NCBI GenBank assembly: GCA_910574195.1
Contig: CAJTBF010000015.1
Span: forward strand, 1 to 64,000
DNA: 64,000 nucleotides
DNA from: Lachnospiraceae bacterium
GTDB lineage: Bacteria; Bacillota; Clostridia; Lachnospirales; Lachnospiraceae
Reading direction: 5' to 3'
The translations under genes were made by a program, and so were the position numbers. The stretch's first letter is position 1. The number at the start of each line of letters is the position of its first letter. The notes beneath the pieces are model-generated. The model was not told the origin of the DNA and ran no database searches. It worked only from the letters and a program-made list of their open reading frames with translations. Below are positions 35,801-44,949 of this stretch, piece after piece.

Positions 35801-36363
35801 TAATCCCAGGTCTCAATCTTCTGAATCTCATGGGATGTACGGAATCCGTCAAAGAAATTGATAAACGGAATCTTTCCTTCCAGCGCCGCACAATGTGCAA
35901 CTGCGGTCAGGTCCATAACCTCCTGCACACTGGATTCACAAAGCATCGCCGCACCGGTCTGACGGCATGCATATACATCGGAGTGATCACCGAAAATAGA
36001 AAGAGCATGGCTTGCAATCGCACGTGCAGATACATTGAACACACCCGGTAACTGTTCGCCTGCCACTTTATATAAGTTTGGAATCATCAGAAGCAATCCC
36101 TGCGATGCCGTAAATGTGGTTGTCAGTGCTCCTGCAGATAAGGAACCGTGCACAGCACCTGCTGCACCTGCCTCAGACTGCATCTCTGTCACCTGTACAG
36201 TTTGTCCAAAGATGTTCTCCCTGCCTTCTGTTGCCCATTCATCCACATGCTCCGGCATTACCGATGAGGGGGTAATCGGGTAAATTGCTGCAACTTCGGT
36301 ATACGCGTAGGAAACGTGAGCCGCGGCCTGGTTACCATCCATGGTCTTCATTTTTCTTGCCAT
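32821..36363 (-). CDS. nifJ: Pyruvate:ferredoxin (flavodoxin) oxidoreductase
   Basis: An 1180-residue single-chain PFOR, full length. It begins with the pyrimidine-binding domain (HVSYAYTEVAAIYPITPSS), has two ferredoxin-type cluster motifs (CIQCNRCAYVCP about 690 and CTGCGSCANVCPG about 750), the CAGCGETPY proximal-cluster cysteines and the thiamine pyrophosphate region (GGDGWAYDIGFGG and TEVYSNTGGQSSKAT). It converts pyruvate and CoA to acetyl-CoA and CO2 with reduced ferredoxin, the central energy step of a fermenting anaerobe. AAGGAGGAAC precedes the ATG. It is probably a single-gene transcript. Confidence 0.98.
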   Translation of the reverse strand: MARKMKTMDGNQAAAHVSYAYTEVAAIYPITPSSVMPEHVDEWATEGRENIFGQTVQVTEMQSEAGAAGAVHGSLSAGALTTTFTASQGLLLMIPNLYKVAGEQLPGVFNVSARAIASHALSIFGDHSDVYACRQTGAAMLCESSVQEVMDLTAVAHCAALEGKIPFINFFDGFRTSHEIQKIETWDYEDLKDLVNMDAIDAFRAHALNPNHPCQRGSAQNPDIFFQAREACNPYYDALPGIVQEYMDKVNAKIGTDYKLFNYYGAEDAERVIVAMGSVCDTIEETIDYLLAAGEKVGVVKVRLYRPFSAQALIDAIPDTVKTISVLDRTKEPGALGEPLYLDVVAALKGTKFDAVPILSGRYGLGSKDTTPAQIVAVLKNTEKKVFTIGIEDDVTNLSLDAGAPLVTTPEGTINCKFWGLGADGTVGANKNSIKIIGDNTDMYAQAYFDYDSKKSGGVTMSHLRFGKSPIKSTYLIRQANFVACHNPSYVDKYNMVQELVDGGTFLLNCPWDAEGLEKHLPGQVKAFIANHGIKFYTIDGIKIGKEIGLGGRINTVLQSAFFKLAAIIPEEEAIDLMKKAAKATYGRKGDKIVQMNYDAIDAGAKQVVEVTVPDSWKDAADEGLTTPHVNESGRKDVVDFVKNIQAKVNAQEGNTLPVSAFTEYADGSTPSGSSAYEKRGIAVDIPVWKPENCIQCNRCAYVCPHAVIRPVALTEEEAAKAPEGLATLPMTGMPELKFAITVSALDCTGCGSCANVCPGKKGEKALVMGNMEANVGSQKGFDFGIEIPVKPEVVTKFKPATVKGSQFKQPLLEFSGACAGCGETPYAKLITQLFGDRMYIANATGCSSIWGNSSPSTPYTVDANGRGPAWSNSLFEDNAEFGYGMLLAQNTIRDRLKVKVEKLAESGDNEEVKAAAKAYLDTYTIGAENGAATDKLVAALEACGCGCPERAELLKEKDFLAKKSQWIFGGDGWAYDIGFGGVDHVLASGKDINIMVFDTEVYSNTGGQSSKATKTGATAQFAAGGKETKKKDLAGIAMSYGYVYVAQIAMGADFNQTVKAISEAEAYPGPSLIIAYAPCINHGIKKGMSKAQTEEQLAVECGYWNNFRFNPAAEGNKFSLDSKEPKAEEYQAFLDGEVRYNALKRANPEKAARLFAINEKEAMERYAYLKKLVTVYGEE

Positions 36364-36492
36364 TGTTTTTGTTCCTCCTTATTTGTACATTGTAAAAATA
36401 GTTCACATTTCACATGTATTGTAATTATATCTCCAAAAATCGCAAAAGTCCATAGAAACTCCCGGGAATTTTGTTTATTTTTTTGTACATAG

Positions 36493-37377
36493 TTACGATA
36501 TATCTTCCTCTTTCTTTTTCCCGCGAAAGACGATTCCCTTTCTGAGACAGACCAACAGTCCCCCCGCTCCCACAACCATCACTCCGGCAAGAAGCTGGGA
36601 TACCGGAAGGGTTGTTCCGGGAAGAAAGAGCTGGTCGGTCCGAATTCCCTCAATCCAGATACGCCCCAGACCGTATCCGAACAGATACAGCAGGAACAAT
36701 TCTCCTTCCCGCCTCTTATGTTTCCGATAAAAGAACAAGAGCAGAAGAACCGCCGCGCACCAGAGTGATTCATACAAAAATGTGGGATGCGCCTGGATAT
36801 AAGAAACCCCTTCTATCGTCTCCAGATTCTGCCACATCTTCTCTGAAATATCCTGCCTGCGAACCGCATCCACCGGAAGCCGCATGGCCAGCAAAGAATC
36901 GGTATACTCTCCGAATACTTCCCGGTTAAAAAAGTTTCCCCAACGTCCCAGCATCTGTCCATTGACTAACGCCATTGCCACCGTATCCAGAATCTGAGGA
37001 GCCGATAATTTTTTTATTTTTGCACAGACAAGAACCGCCAGAATAGCGCCAATGATCCCGCCATAAATTGCAAGTCCGCCTTCCCGCAAATTTAAAATAC
37101 TAAGTAAATCATCCTTATACGTCTCCCAGGAAAAAATCACATAATAAATCCGCGCCCCGGCAATCCCGCAAATTACACCAATGATCCCCATATCCAGATA
37201 GTCTTCCGGATTCTGCCCGGTCCGTTTTGCCTCGGCCGACGCGATGGCAAACCCGATCAGGATCGCCATGCCGATAATGATCCCATAATACGCAATCTCA
37301 AACCCAAATACCGTGATGGTCTTTCCTACATGTTCAAAATTAATTCCAAGATTTGGAAAACTGATACTTTCATGCAT
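36493..37377 (-). CDS. lgt: Prolipoprotein diacylglyceryl transferase
   Basis: A 294-residue membrane enzyme that lipidates the Cys of lipoprotein precursors. The Lgt signature is clear (GGLAIYGGIIGAILAV, GRWGNFFNREVFGEYTDS, HPTFLYESLW, GRIWIEGIRTDQLFLPG). Several membrane segments are visible. AAGGAG precedes the ATG. Confidence 0.96.
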   Translation of the reverse strand: MHESISFPNLGINFEHVGKTITVFGFEIAYYGIIIGMAILIGFAIASAEAKRTGQNPEDYLDMGIIGVICGIAGARIYYVIFSWETYKDDLLSILNLREGGLAIYGGIIGAILAVLVCAKIKKLSAPQILDTVAMALVNGQMLGRWGNFFNREVFGEYTDSLLAMRLPVDAVRRQDISEKMWQNLETIEGVSYIQAHPTFLYESLWCAAVLLLLFFYRKHKRREGELFLLYLFGYGLGRIWIEGIRTDQLFLPGTTLPVSQLLAGVMVVGAGGLLVCLRKGIVFRGKKKEEDIS

Positions 37378-37398
37378 GCTTTTTGCAGACTCCTTTAC

Positions 37399-38496
37399 TT
37401 ATACGTTGAAGCGGAACAGAATAATATCTCCGTCCTGCACCACATATTCTTTGCCTTCCAGTCTGACCAGGCCTTTCTCTTTCGCGGCCGCATGGGTTCC
37501 ACACGCCATGAGGTCCTCATAACTTACAATCTCTGCACGGATAAAGCCGCGTTCAAAATCCGAATGAATCTTTCCGGCTGCCTGCGGCGCTTTCGTACCT
37601 TTCCGGATCGTCCACGCACGCACCTCCGGCTCCCCGGCCGTCAGGTAGCTGATCAGGCCCAACAGACTGTAACTTGCTTTTATGAGTTTTTCCAGACCGG
37701 ACTCTTCCAGGCCCAGTTCTTCCAAAAACAACGCTTTCTCCTCTTCTTCCAGTTCCGCGATTTCCTGTTCAATCTGTGCGCAGACCACAAACACCTCGCA
37801 TTCTTCCTGTTTCGCATAGGCACGCACTTCCTGTACACCCGCATTGGAAGCACCGTCATCCGGAAGGTCCTCTTCCGATACATTGGCCGCAAAAATCACC
37901 GGTTTCGCCGTCAATAGATTATACTCCGCCATCCAGGCTTCCTCATCCTCGTTGTCCGGCCGAAATGTTTTAGCCATTTTATTCTCTTCCAGATGTGCCT
38001 GAATCCGATGCAAAAGTTCCAGTTCTCTGGCCGCTGTTTTGTCATTTCTGGCCATTTTCACCGTTTTGGCAATCCGCCGCTCCAGAATCTCCAAATCGGA
38101 AAAAATCAGTTCCAGATTGATGGTCTCAATGTCCCGCAATGGATTGATACTGCCGTCCACATGCACAATATTACTGTTCTCAAAACACCGTACCACGTGC
38201 ACAATAGCATCCACTTCCCGGATATTGGCAAGGAACTGATTCCCCAATCCCTCTCCTTTCGATGCGCCTTTTACTAACCCTGCAATATCTACAAATTCAA
38301 TCACCGCCGGTACAATCTTTTTCGTGTGATACATCTCCCCCAGCACATCCAGCCGATGATCCGGCACCGTCACCACTCCCACATTCGGATCAATGGTGCA
38401 AAACGGATAATTGGCGGATTCCGCTCCTGCCTTTGTCAGAGAATTAAATAACGTACTTTTTCCCACATTGGGCAATCCTACAATACCTAGTTTCAT
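37399..38496 (-). CDS. ychF: Redox-regulated ATPase/GTPase YchF
   Basis: A 365-residue Obg-family P-loop protein (also called EngD). Visible are GLPNVGKSTLFNSLT (residues 6-20), DIAGLVKGASKGEGLGNQF, a coiled-coil insert and the C-terminal TGS domain (IRKGTKAPQAAGKIHSDFERGFIRAEI). It binds ribosomes and prefers ATP in other bacteria. It lies 21 bp upstream of lgt. GGAGG precedes the ATG. Confidence 0.97.
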   Translation of the reverse strand: MKLGIVGLPNVGKSTLFNSLTKAGAESANYPFCTIDPNVGVVTVPDHRLDVLGEMYHTKKIVPAVIEFVDIAGLVKGASKGEGLGNQFLANIREVDAIVHVVRCFENSNIVHVDGSINPLRDIETINLELIFSDLEILERRIAKTVKMARNDKTAARELELLHRIQAHLEENKMAKTFRPDNEDEEAWMAEYNLLTAKPVIFAANVSEEDLPDDGASNAGVQEVRAYAKQEECEVFVVCAQIEQEIAELEEEEKALFLEELGLEESGLEKLIKASYSLLGLISYLTAGEPEVRAWTIRKGTKAPQAAGKIHSDFERGFIRAEIVSYEDLMACGTHAAAKEKGLVRLEGKEYVVQDGDIILFRFNV

Positions 38497-38562
38497 ATTC
38501 TGTCATTTCCTCCTACATATACTCTTTTTCTGACATCAACTCCAGGAAGCCTGTACCATACT

Positions 38563-39222
38563 TTACGGCATATCCCTGGTCTCCATCAGGATCACCTCGC
38601 CCAGTGGAAAGGAGATCTCCACCTCATCCTCCACAAATTCATTACTGACGCACAAACTGTCAAAAGGCGTCAGGGTATGATGATGCAATGGGTATTTCGC
38701 TCCTTTTATGTTAAAGTCTCTCACCGTTCCTCCCAATGGAAATACCGAAAAATAAGGGCCGAACGCCTCTTCTTTTTTCAGCACAATACTCTGATTCAGC
38801 AGACGGATCCGGTTATACCCATCCTGAATCCATGCTTGTGCCCCGGCATCCAACGCAATCTTCAAACATTGCACATTGGACCAGAAATGATCCATCCGGT
38901 TTCCGGTAGCCCCCAGAATCAAAATTTGTTTTCGGCGGAGATCCAGGCAAAGGCGCAGGGCAATCTCCGTGTCGGAAGCATCCTTTACCGGATTGAACCT
39001 GCGAATCGGAATGTTCGCCTCCTGCTGGTAATAGGAAAGAACTTCCGACGGCGCGCTGTCAAAATCCCCCACAATATAATCCGGTTGAATCTGATGTTCA
39101 TACAGAAACAGTAATCCCTTATCTACCCCTATAATAAATTCCGTCTCTTCTTCTTTCAAAATCCGCAAAACCAATTCTTCTTCCAGCACTCCCCCGCTGA
39201 CGATCACCGTACGTTTTCCCAT
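38563..39222 (-). CDS. thiN: Thiamine diphosphokinase
   Basis: A 219-residue enzyme that makes thiamine diphosphate from thiamine and ATP. Family segments are visible: IGVDKGLLFLYEHQIQPDYIVGDFDS (split by the family's GDFDS motif), KDASDTEIAL and LGATGNRMDHFWSN. It follows rpe in the usual rsgA-rpe-thiN order of Clostridia. Confidence 0.94.
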   Translation of the reverse strand: MGKRTVIVSGGVLEEELVLRILKEEETEFIIGVDKGLLFLYEHQIQPDYIVGDFDSAPSEVLSYYQQEANIPIRRFNPVKDASDTEIALRLCLDLRRKQILILGATGNRMDHFWSNVQCLKIALDAGAQAWIQDGYNRIRLLNQSIVLKKEEAFGPYFSVFPLGGTVRDFNIKGAKYPLHHHTLTPFDSLCVSNEFVEDEVEISFPLGEVILMETRDMP

Positions 39223-39301
39223 GCATTATGCCTCCACAAACTATTTCTGCTCACGCCACAGGCGGAAACAAAAACCGGCAGGGACCACAAAACTTCTATT
39301 T

Positions 39302-39976
39302 TTATTCCCTGCTTTTCCTATATTCTTTAAATATCTCCATATACTGTGAAATATTTTCGGAAATATCTCCCCGGAAAACCGACGAACCCGACACAATCAC
39401 GTTGGCCCCCGCATCCAGAACTTCCCGCACATTGTGCAGATAAATTCCGCCGTCCACTTCCAGATCCGCTTCCCGGCCGCGTTCCTGTAACAGCTCTTTC
39501 AATCTCCGTATTTTACCCAAAGATTCCGGAATGAATGCCTGTCCGCCCAGTCCCGGTTCCACGGACATAATCAAAAACAATTCCGCCTGTTCCAGATAGG
39601 GCGTAAGCACTTCCACCGGTGTCTGCGGTTTGATCGTGATTCCTGCTTTCATGCCTGCCTCATGGATCTGATTCAGCGTCCCTTGCAGATCTTTGCATGC
39701 TTCATAGTGCACATTTAAAATATCCGCACCTGCTTTTCGAAAGCTTTCCACATACCGCTGTGGTTTCTCAATCATCAGATGCACATCCATCACCAGATCT
39801 TCGCTCTCCCGAATGGATGCCAGCACTGGCATTCCAAAAGAAATGTTCGGTACAAACATCCCGTCCATCACATCAAAATGAATGTATTTTGCGCCTCCTT
39901 TTGCACAGAGATGCATCTGTTCTCCCAGATTTTTAAAATCAGCCGCCAGTATCGACGGCGCCAAGATCGGTTCCAT
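39302..39976 (-). CDS. rpe: Ribulose-phosphate 3-epimerase
   Basis: A 224-residue TIM-barrel epimerase of the pentose phosphate pathway. Motifs are HFDVMDGMFVPNISFG, DVHLMIE, MSVEPGLGGQAFIP and EVDGGI, with the metal-binding His and Asp residues in place. Length is normal. Confidence 0.97.
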   Translation of the reverse strand: MEPILAPSILAADFKNLGEQMHLCAKGGAKYIHFDVMDGMFVPNISFGMPVLASIRESEDLVMDVHLMIEKPQRYVESFRKAGADILNVHYEACKDLQGTLNQIHEAGMKAGITIKPQTPVEVLTPYLEQAELFLIMSVEPGLGGQAFIPESLGKIRRLKELLQERGREADLEVDGGIYLHNVREVLDAGANVIVSGSSVFRGDISENISQYMEIFKEYRKSRE

Positions 39977-40032
39977 GTTCTGCTTACTCCTCCTTGTTCT
40001 GCCATTCCCGTTTTATTGTTCTAACTCTCTTG

Positions 40033-40069
40033 GTTACTACTCACGGCCTGGGAGACTGTGAATCGTAAC
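40033..40069. repeat. Intergenic inverted repeat between rsgA and rpe
   Basis: GTTAC and GTAAC bound 37 bases with an inner TCAC/GTGA pair. Its start, GTTACTACTCACGGCC, resembles GTTACTTTTCACGGCC at 14813-14828. Confidence 0.4.
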
Positions 40070-40090
40070 TTCTATTGCTCTTATTTCCAC

Positions 40091-40954
40091 TCAGTATTTC
40101 TTCTTTTCTTTCAGTTCCTGATACATTGCCACATAATTTTCGTATCGGCTTTTGGAAAGTTTCCCCTGTTCCAACGCCTCCTTCACTGCACACCCCGGCT
40201 CGTGTATATGATCGCAGCCACAAAAATGACAATGTCCTTCATAGGGTGCAAACTCCCGGAAACAGAACTTCAACTCTTTTTCTTCGTAATCCCGGACATA
40301 GAGAGAACTAAACCCCGGCGTATCCATGATATAAGAATATTCTCCCAGCGGAATCAACTCCGAATGCCTTGTCGTGTGTTTTCCTCTTGCAATCTTCTCA
40401 CTGATACTGCCCGTCTCCATCTGTACTTCTGTCTGTAAAGAATTGATCAGAGACGACTTTCCCACCCCTGAGGGGCCGGCAATCACCGTTGTTTTTCCCT
40501 TCAGCATCCCGCGAATCTGTTCTACGTTTTCCTGTGTATGCACACTGATTAGAAAAAGCGGATAGCCGCATCCGCCATAGATCTGTTCCAACTCTTCCAG
40601 ATCCTGTTCGTCTGCAATATCCTTCTTGTTAAAGCAGAGCAACGCCGGGATTTTCTTACTTTCCATTGTCACAAGAAATCGATCCAGCAAATTCAAATGT
40701 GGTTTTGGATCTGTCACGGCGAACACCACAAGCGCCTGATCTATATTCGCCACAGCCGGGCGGATCAGTTCATTCCTCCTTGGCAAAATCTGCTCCAGAT
40801 TCCCCGTCTTTTCCGCCTCATCCAGAATCTCAATCTCTACCTCGTCTCCAACCAGCGGTTTCTTCTTTTCTTTCCGGAAGATTCCTCTCGCCTTACACTC
40901 ATAAAGGCCGGATCCCGCTACGTGGACGTAGTAGAATCCGGCGATTCCTTTCAT
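40091..40954 (-). CDS. rsgA: Ribosome small subunit-dependent GTPase A
   Basis: A 287-residue circularly permuted GTPase that matures the 30S subunit. After an OB fold come the G4-like NKKDIAD, the P-loop AGPSGVGKSSLINSL and the zinc-binding C-terminus (CHFCGCDHIHEPGCAVKEAL). The start at 40954 follows AAAGGAAAA. Confidence 0.95.
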   Translation of the reverse strand: MKGIAGFYYVHVAGSGLYECKARGIFRKEKKKPLVGDEVEIEILDEAEKTGNLEQILPRRNELIRPAVANIDQALVVFAVTDPKPHLNLLDRFLVTMESKKIPALLCFNKKDIADEQDLEELEQIYGGCGYPLFLISVHTQENVEQIRGMLKGKTTVIAGPSGVGKSSLINSLQTEVQMETGSISEKIARGKHTTRHSELIPLGEYSYIMDTPGFSSLYVRDYEEKELKFCFREFAPYEGHCHFCGCDHIHEPGCAVKEALEQGKLSKSRYENYVAMYQELKEKKKY

Positions 40955-40975
40955 AATTTTTCCTTTCATTCTCTT

Positions 40976-43084
40976 TTACTCTGCAGAATAATCATTCTCC
41001 GCATCGCCCCCATCTCCGGAATTTCCGGGATCTGACGGTTCCGGCGGTTGTACCGGCGTCGTCTGCTCCGGTCCCATACTGATTACAAAACCTATGGAAG
41101 TTCCCTGCTCTACCTGCCCGCTGGCAGTCTGGGAAATCACATATCCGGCCGTTACCGTACTATGGTACTGATATTCCACCACATACCCTACCAGACCTTT
41201 ATCGCCGAGTTTTTTCATTGCCTGCTCTTCCGTCAGACCTGACAGATTGGGCACATCTACCATCTTGGGCTTCGGTCCTTTACTCAGCACATAACTCACC
41301 ACAGTGCCTTTCTCTACTTTCTTTCCGGGCTTCGGATCCTGGGACATAATCACACCCGCCTCATACCGGTCGCTGTAATCTTCCCCGGACACGCTTCCGC
41401 CAAGCCCCGCCGCTGCCAGCGCCGCATCCGCTTCTGATTGAAAATGTCCTACCAGTTCCGGTACTTCTACCTTTTCCGCTCCTGTACTTACATACATCTT
41501 TACTTTGGTTCCTTCCTCTACCTCCGTTCCCGCACCCGGATCCGTAGAGATCACTTTGCTGGCTTCCACGTTATCATCGCTCTTATAATCCACCAGCACA
41601 ACCAGGCCGCTCTCCTCCAACATCTGCTGGGCTTTGGCCTCATCCTGTCCGGCCACATTCGGTACCTGTACTTTATGGATTTCTTTTCCCGTACTCACCA
41701 CAACTTTGATCTCGGTATTCTTATCCACCTCGGTCCCTTTTTCCGGATTCTGCCTGATAACTTCCCCTTTCTCAAATTCGTCCGAAGCCTCTCTGCCTTC
41801 CACAATATATCCCAGATTCCGCTTGGAAAGCGCCTTCTTCGCTTCTTCTTCCGTCATTCCTTCCAGATCCGGCACTTCCACTTTGGCAGCCTCTTCCTCC
41901 TTTTGTAAAGGATTGGAGAAGGACTTGAAGATCCCCGTAGCTTTTCCTACCATAAACAGCAGTACAAAAGCAATGATCACCGCAGCGACGGCCATCAGAA
42001 TCTTCATGATCCTCTTTGTACTGTCATTGACACCGTCTCCGTCCGGGCCCCCATACCTCCGGTCATAATCATAATCTTCATCCTCATAGTCATCCATATA
42101 ATCTTCTTCATACCCATCCTGGCCGTCATAGTCGTCCTCATAATCATCCCCGTACCCATCCTGGTACATCTGATTCTGCAGACGACGCTGTTCTTCCTCC
42201 GACATCACGACGGTTTCATCGCCCTCCGGCACATAGTCCGGATTATCCACAAAATCTCCGTCCGGGTCAACCAACGAATGCTTCAGGTCATCTAATAATT
42301 CCTGGCAATTCTGATAACGGCGCGCCGCACTTTTCTGCGTACATTTCAGAATAATGCACTCCAGGCTATATGGAATATCCGGCACTTCTTTCACCGGGGA
42401 CTGGATCTCTTCCTGCAGATGTTTGATGGCCACCGTCACCGTGGAATCCCCGTCGAACGGCACATGTCCCGTCACCATCTCATACATGGTAATCCCCGCA
42501 GAGTAAATGTCACTTTTCTCATCCACAATACCGCCCCGGGCGTGTTCCGGCGAAGTATAATGTACGGATCCCATCACATTCGTACTGATCGTATTCGTAG
42601 AAGTGGTCGCCCGGGCAATCCCAAAATCCGTCACCTTTACTTTTCCGTCTTTTGAGATAATGATATTCTGCGGTTTAATATCCCGGTGAATAATATGATG
42701 GCTGTGTGCCGCCTGAATTCCGGTCACCATCTGAATGGAAATACTGATGCATTCCTTTGGCGATAACTTTTCTTTTTTCTCAATATAATCCTTTAACGTG
42801 ATGCCTTCCACAAGTTCCATGACCATATAATACAGCCCGCGGTCCTGCCCCACATCGTACACATTCACCACATTGGGATGCATCAGCCCGGCTGCTGCCT
42901 GCGCCTCACTCAAAAACTTCTGGATAAATACTTCGTCCGAACGGTAATCGCTTTTTAAAACTTTAATTGCCACATACCGATTCAGCTTGTGGTCTTTCCC
43001 CCTATATACTTCCGCCATGCCGCCGGTCCCCACCGGATCCAGAATCTCATAGCGTTTCCCTAAAATCACACCTGGTTTTAACAT
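40976..43084 (-). CDS. prkC: Membrane Ser/Thr protein kinase with four PASTA domains
   Basis: A 702-residue Hanks-type kinase. The kinase domain (1-270) has GTGGMAEVY, HRD at 133-135 and DFG at 153-155. A strongly acidic Asp/Tyr-rich stretch (about 305-345) precedes one membrane segment (about 360-382). Four extracellular PASTA repeats follow (about 401-667), with a Pro-rich acidic tail. PASTA domains sense muropeptides or lipid II, and the kinase regulates cell wall and dormancy. It overlaps the phosphatase gene stp by seven bases, the standard kinase/phosphatase pair. Confidence 0.96.
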   Translation of the reverse strand: MLKPGVILGKRYEILDPVGTGGMAEVYRGKDHKLNRYVAIKVLKSDYRSDEVFIQKFLSEAQAAAGLMHPNVVNVYDVGQDRGLYYMVMELVEGITLKDYIEKKEKLSPKECISISIQMVTGIQAAHSHHIIHRDIKPQNIIISKDGKVKVTDFGIARATTSTNTISTNVMGSVHYTSPEHARGGIVDEKSDIYSAGITMYEMVTGHVPFDGDSTVTVAIKHLQEEIQSPVKEVPDIPYSLECIILKCTQKSAARRYQNCQELLDDLKHSLVDPDGDFVDNPDYVPEGDETVVMSEEEQRRLQNQMYQDGYGDDYEDDYDGQDGYEEDYMDDYEDEDYDYDRRYGGPDGDGVNDSTKRIMKILMAVAAVIIAFVLLFMVGKATGIFKSFSNPLQKEEEAAKVEVPDLEGMTEEEAKKALSKRNLGYIVEGREASDEFEKGEVIRQNPEKGTEVDKNTEIKVVVSTGKEIHKVQVPNVAGQDEAKAQQMLEESGLVVLVDYKSDDNVEASKVISTDPGAGTEVEEGTKVKMYVSTGAEKVEVPELVGHFQSEADAALAAAGLGGSVSGEDYSDRYEAGVIMSQDPKPGKKVEKGTVVSYVLSKGPKPKMVDVPNLSGLTEEQAMKKLGDKGLVGYVVEYQYHSTVTAGYVISQTASGQVEQGTSIGFVISMGPEQTTPVQPPEPSDPGNSGDGGDAENDYSAE

Positions 43085-43821
43085 ATACTCACCTCATCTG
43101 TAAACGGTTCTGTCAGCACGACTCCGATATTGTCCGTGCCGCCGTTTTCCTTTGCTGCCGCTACAAGGGACGTTCCTGCTTCCACGATGTCCCTTCCCCC
43201 CTGCACAATATGGAAAAGTTCTTCATCTTCCACCATATTGCTGAGACCGTCTGTACACATCAATATAATGTCCCCCTTTTTCAGACGATGCTCGTAAAAA
43301 TCAACCTCCACACTGTCTTTCGCCCCGATGGCCCGGGTAATGATATTCTTATCGGGATGATTCTTTGCCTCCTCCGGCCGGATTCCTCCAAGACGGACCA
43401 TCTCCTCCACCAGGGAATGATCCTTCGTCAACTGGGTAATTCCCTGATTGATCAGATACAGACGACTGTCGCCCACATTGGCAAAATACATCATCTGACG
43501 AATGATTGTCGCCACCACGATTGTGGTTCCCATCCCTTTCAAATGTGGATCTTCGGAGGCCTTTTTGATAATCTCCGTATTCGCTTTCTTGATTGCCGAA
43601 ACCAGTGCTTTCTCTACATCTTCTTCCTTACTCTGCCCCAGTTCTTTACGCAGAACCTCCACCGTATATTTGGAAGCGTAGTCTCCTGCCTGATGTCCGC
43701 CCATCCCGTCCGCAACTACAAACAAATTCGGAAGAGTTCCCACGGGATTGTCCGTGGTATAGACATAATCCTGATTCACCTGTCTTACCATTCCTACATC
43801 AGTGATTGAAAACGTTTTCAT
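43078..43821 (-). CDS. stp: Stp1/PrpC-type PP2C protein phosphatase
   Basis: A 247-residue PPM phosphatase that reverses PrkC phosphorylation. Metal-binding motifs are VADGMGGHQAGDYAS, GTTIVVATI, NVGDSRLYLI, MCTDGLSNMV and GGTDNIGVV. Its ATG overlaps the rlmN stop codon (ATGA), and its end overlaps prkC, so the three are tightly coupled. Confidence 0.96.
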   Translation of the reverse strand: MKTFSITDVGMVRQVNQDYVYTTDNPVGTLPNLFVVADGMGGHQAGDYASKYTVEVLRKELGQSKEEDVEKALVSAIKKANTEIIKKASEDPHLKGMGTTIVVATIIRQMMYFANVGDSRLYLINQGITQLTKDHSLVEEMVRLGGIRPEEAKNHPDKNIITRAIGAKDSVEVDFYEHRLKKGDIILMCTDGLSNMVEDEELFHIVQGGRDIVEAGTSLVAAAKENGGTDNIGVVLTEPFTDEVSIC

Positions 43822-44864
43822 GCCTTCCCTCCTCCGTTCTGCACATAACTTCTTCGAAGCTGACCGCAGGCACCATCAATATCTGCACCCATTTCTCTTC
43901 TTATAGTAACATTTATTCCACTTTTTTCAAGTTTATTTTTGAAATTCTGTGCAATTTTCCGATCCGGCTTTTGAAAATTCCGTTCTTTGATCGGATTGAC
44001 CGGTATCAGATTCAGATGACAATTTCTCTCTTTCAGGACAAAAATCAATGCCTCCGCATCCTTTTCCGTATCATTGATTCCATGCACCAGACTATATTCA
44101 AATGTAATCCGCCGTCCGGTCTCCCGAAAATAATCATCGCATGCTATCAGTAAATCCGAAAGTTTATACTGATTTGCAATCGGCATCAATTGTGCTCTCT
44201 TTTCCTGTGTGGCGCCATGCAGGGAAATGGCCAGTGTGATCTGCAGATGTTCCTTTGCCAGTTCATACATTTTCGGAATGATCCCGCAGGTTGAAATGGT
44301 CACATTTCGTTGACTGATGTGCAGTCCATGTTCTCCTGTAAGAATCTGCAAAAACACCAGCAGATTTTCATAATTGTCCAGAGGCTCACCGGTTCCCATC
44401 ACAACCACATTGGATACCCGCTCTCCGGATTGCTTCTGTATCTGGTACACCTGTCCCAACATCTCGGAGGCCGTCAGATTCCTCTCCAGCCCGCCGATCG
44501 TAGATGCGCAAAAACGGCAGCCCATCCGGCAGCCCACCTGGGAAGAAATACAGACGGAATTCCCATGTTTATAGGGCATCAGCACACTTTCCACCACATT
44601 CCCGTCCCCAAGACGAAACAGAAATTTCCTGGTTCCATCCAGGCGGGACTCCTGACATTCCAACATAGAGACCGGCGCGATCTGCCAGGATGCTTCCAAC
44701 TGACTGCGCAGTTCCTTTGAAAGATTTGTCATCTCCGAAAAAGAATCCGCCAACTTCACATGTAGCCATTCATAGATCTGTTTTGCACGAAATGCTTTTT
44801 CTCCCTGTATCTCCATTTCCCTGTGCAATTGTTCATATGTATATACACGTATGTCCTTTTTCAT
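43818..44864 (-). CDS. rlmN: 23S rRNA (adenine2503-C2)-methyltransferase / tRNA methyltransferase RlmN
   Basis: A 348-residue radical SAM enzyme. The cluster motif is CRMGCRFCAS and the methyl-accepting Cys lies in the C-terminal MGADIDGACGQL. NVVVMGTGEPLDNYENL is typical. It methylates A2503 of 23S rRNA. No strong ribosome site is seen before the ATG at 44864 (only GGGAAATGAG). Confidence 0.96.
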   Translation of the reverse strand: MKKDIRVYTYEQLHREMEIQGEKAFRAKQIYEWLHVKLADSFSEMTNLSKELRSQLEASWQIAPVSMLECQESRLDGTRKFLFRLGDGNVVESVLMPYKHGNSVCISSQVGCRMGCRFCASTIGGLERNLTASEMLGQVYQIQKQSGERVSNVVVMGTGEPLDNYENLLVFLQILTGEHGLHISQRNVTISTCGIIPKMYELAKEHLQITLAISLHGATQEKRAQLMPIANQYKLSDLLIACDDYFRETGRRITFEYSLVHGINDTEKDAEALIFVLKERNCHLNLIPVNPIKERNFQKPDRKIAQNFKNKLEKSGINVTIRREMGADIDGACGQLRRSYVQNGGGKA

Positions 44865-44949
44865 GTCTCATTTCCCATAATTCTGTTTGTTTTTGTTCTT
44901 GTTTCTCTACTTGTTTGTTTTTGTTCCTGCTTCTTCAATAAAAACAAAT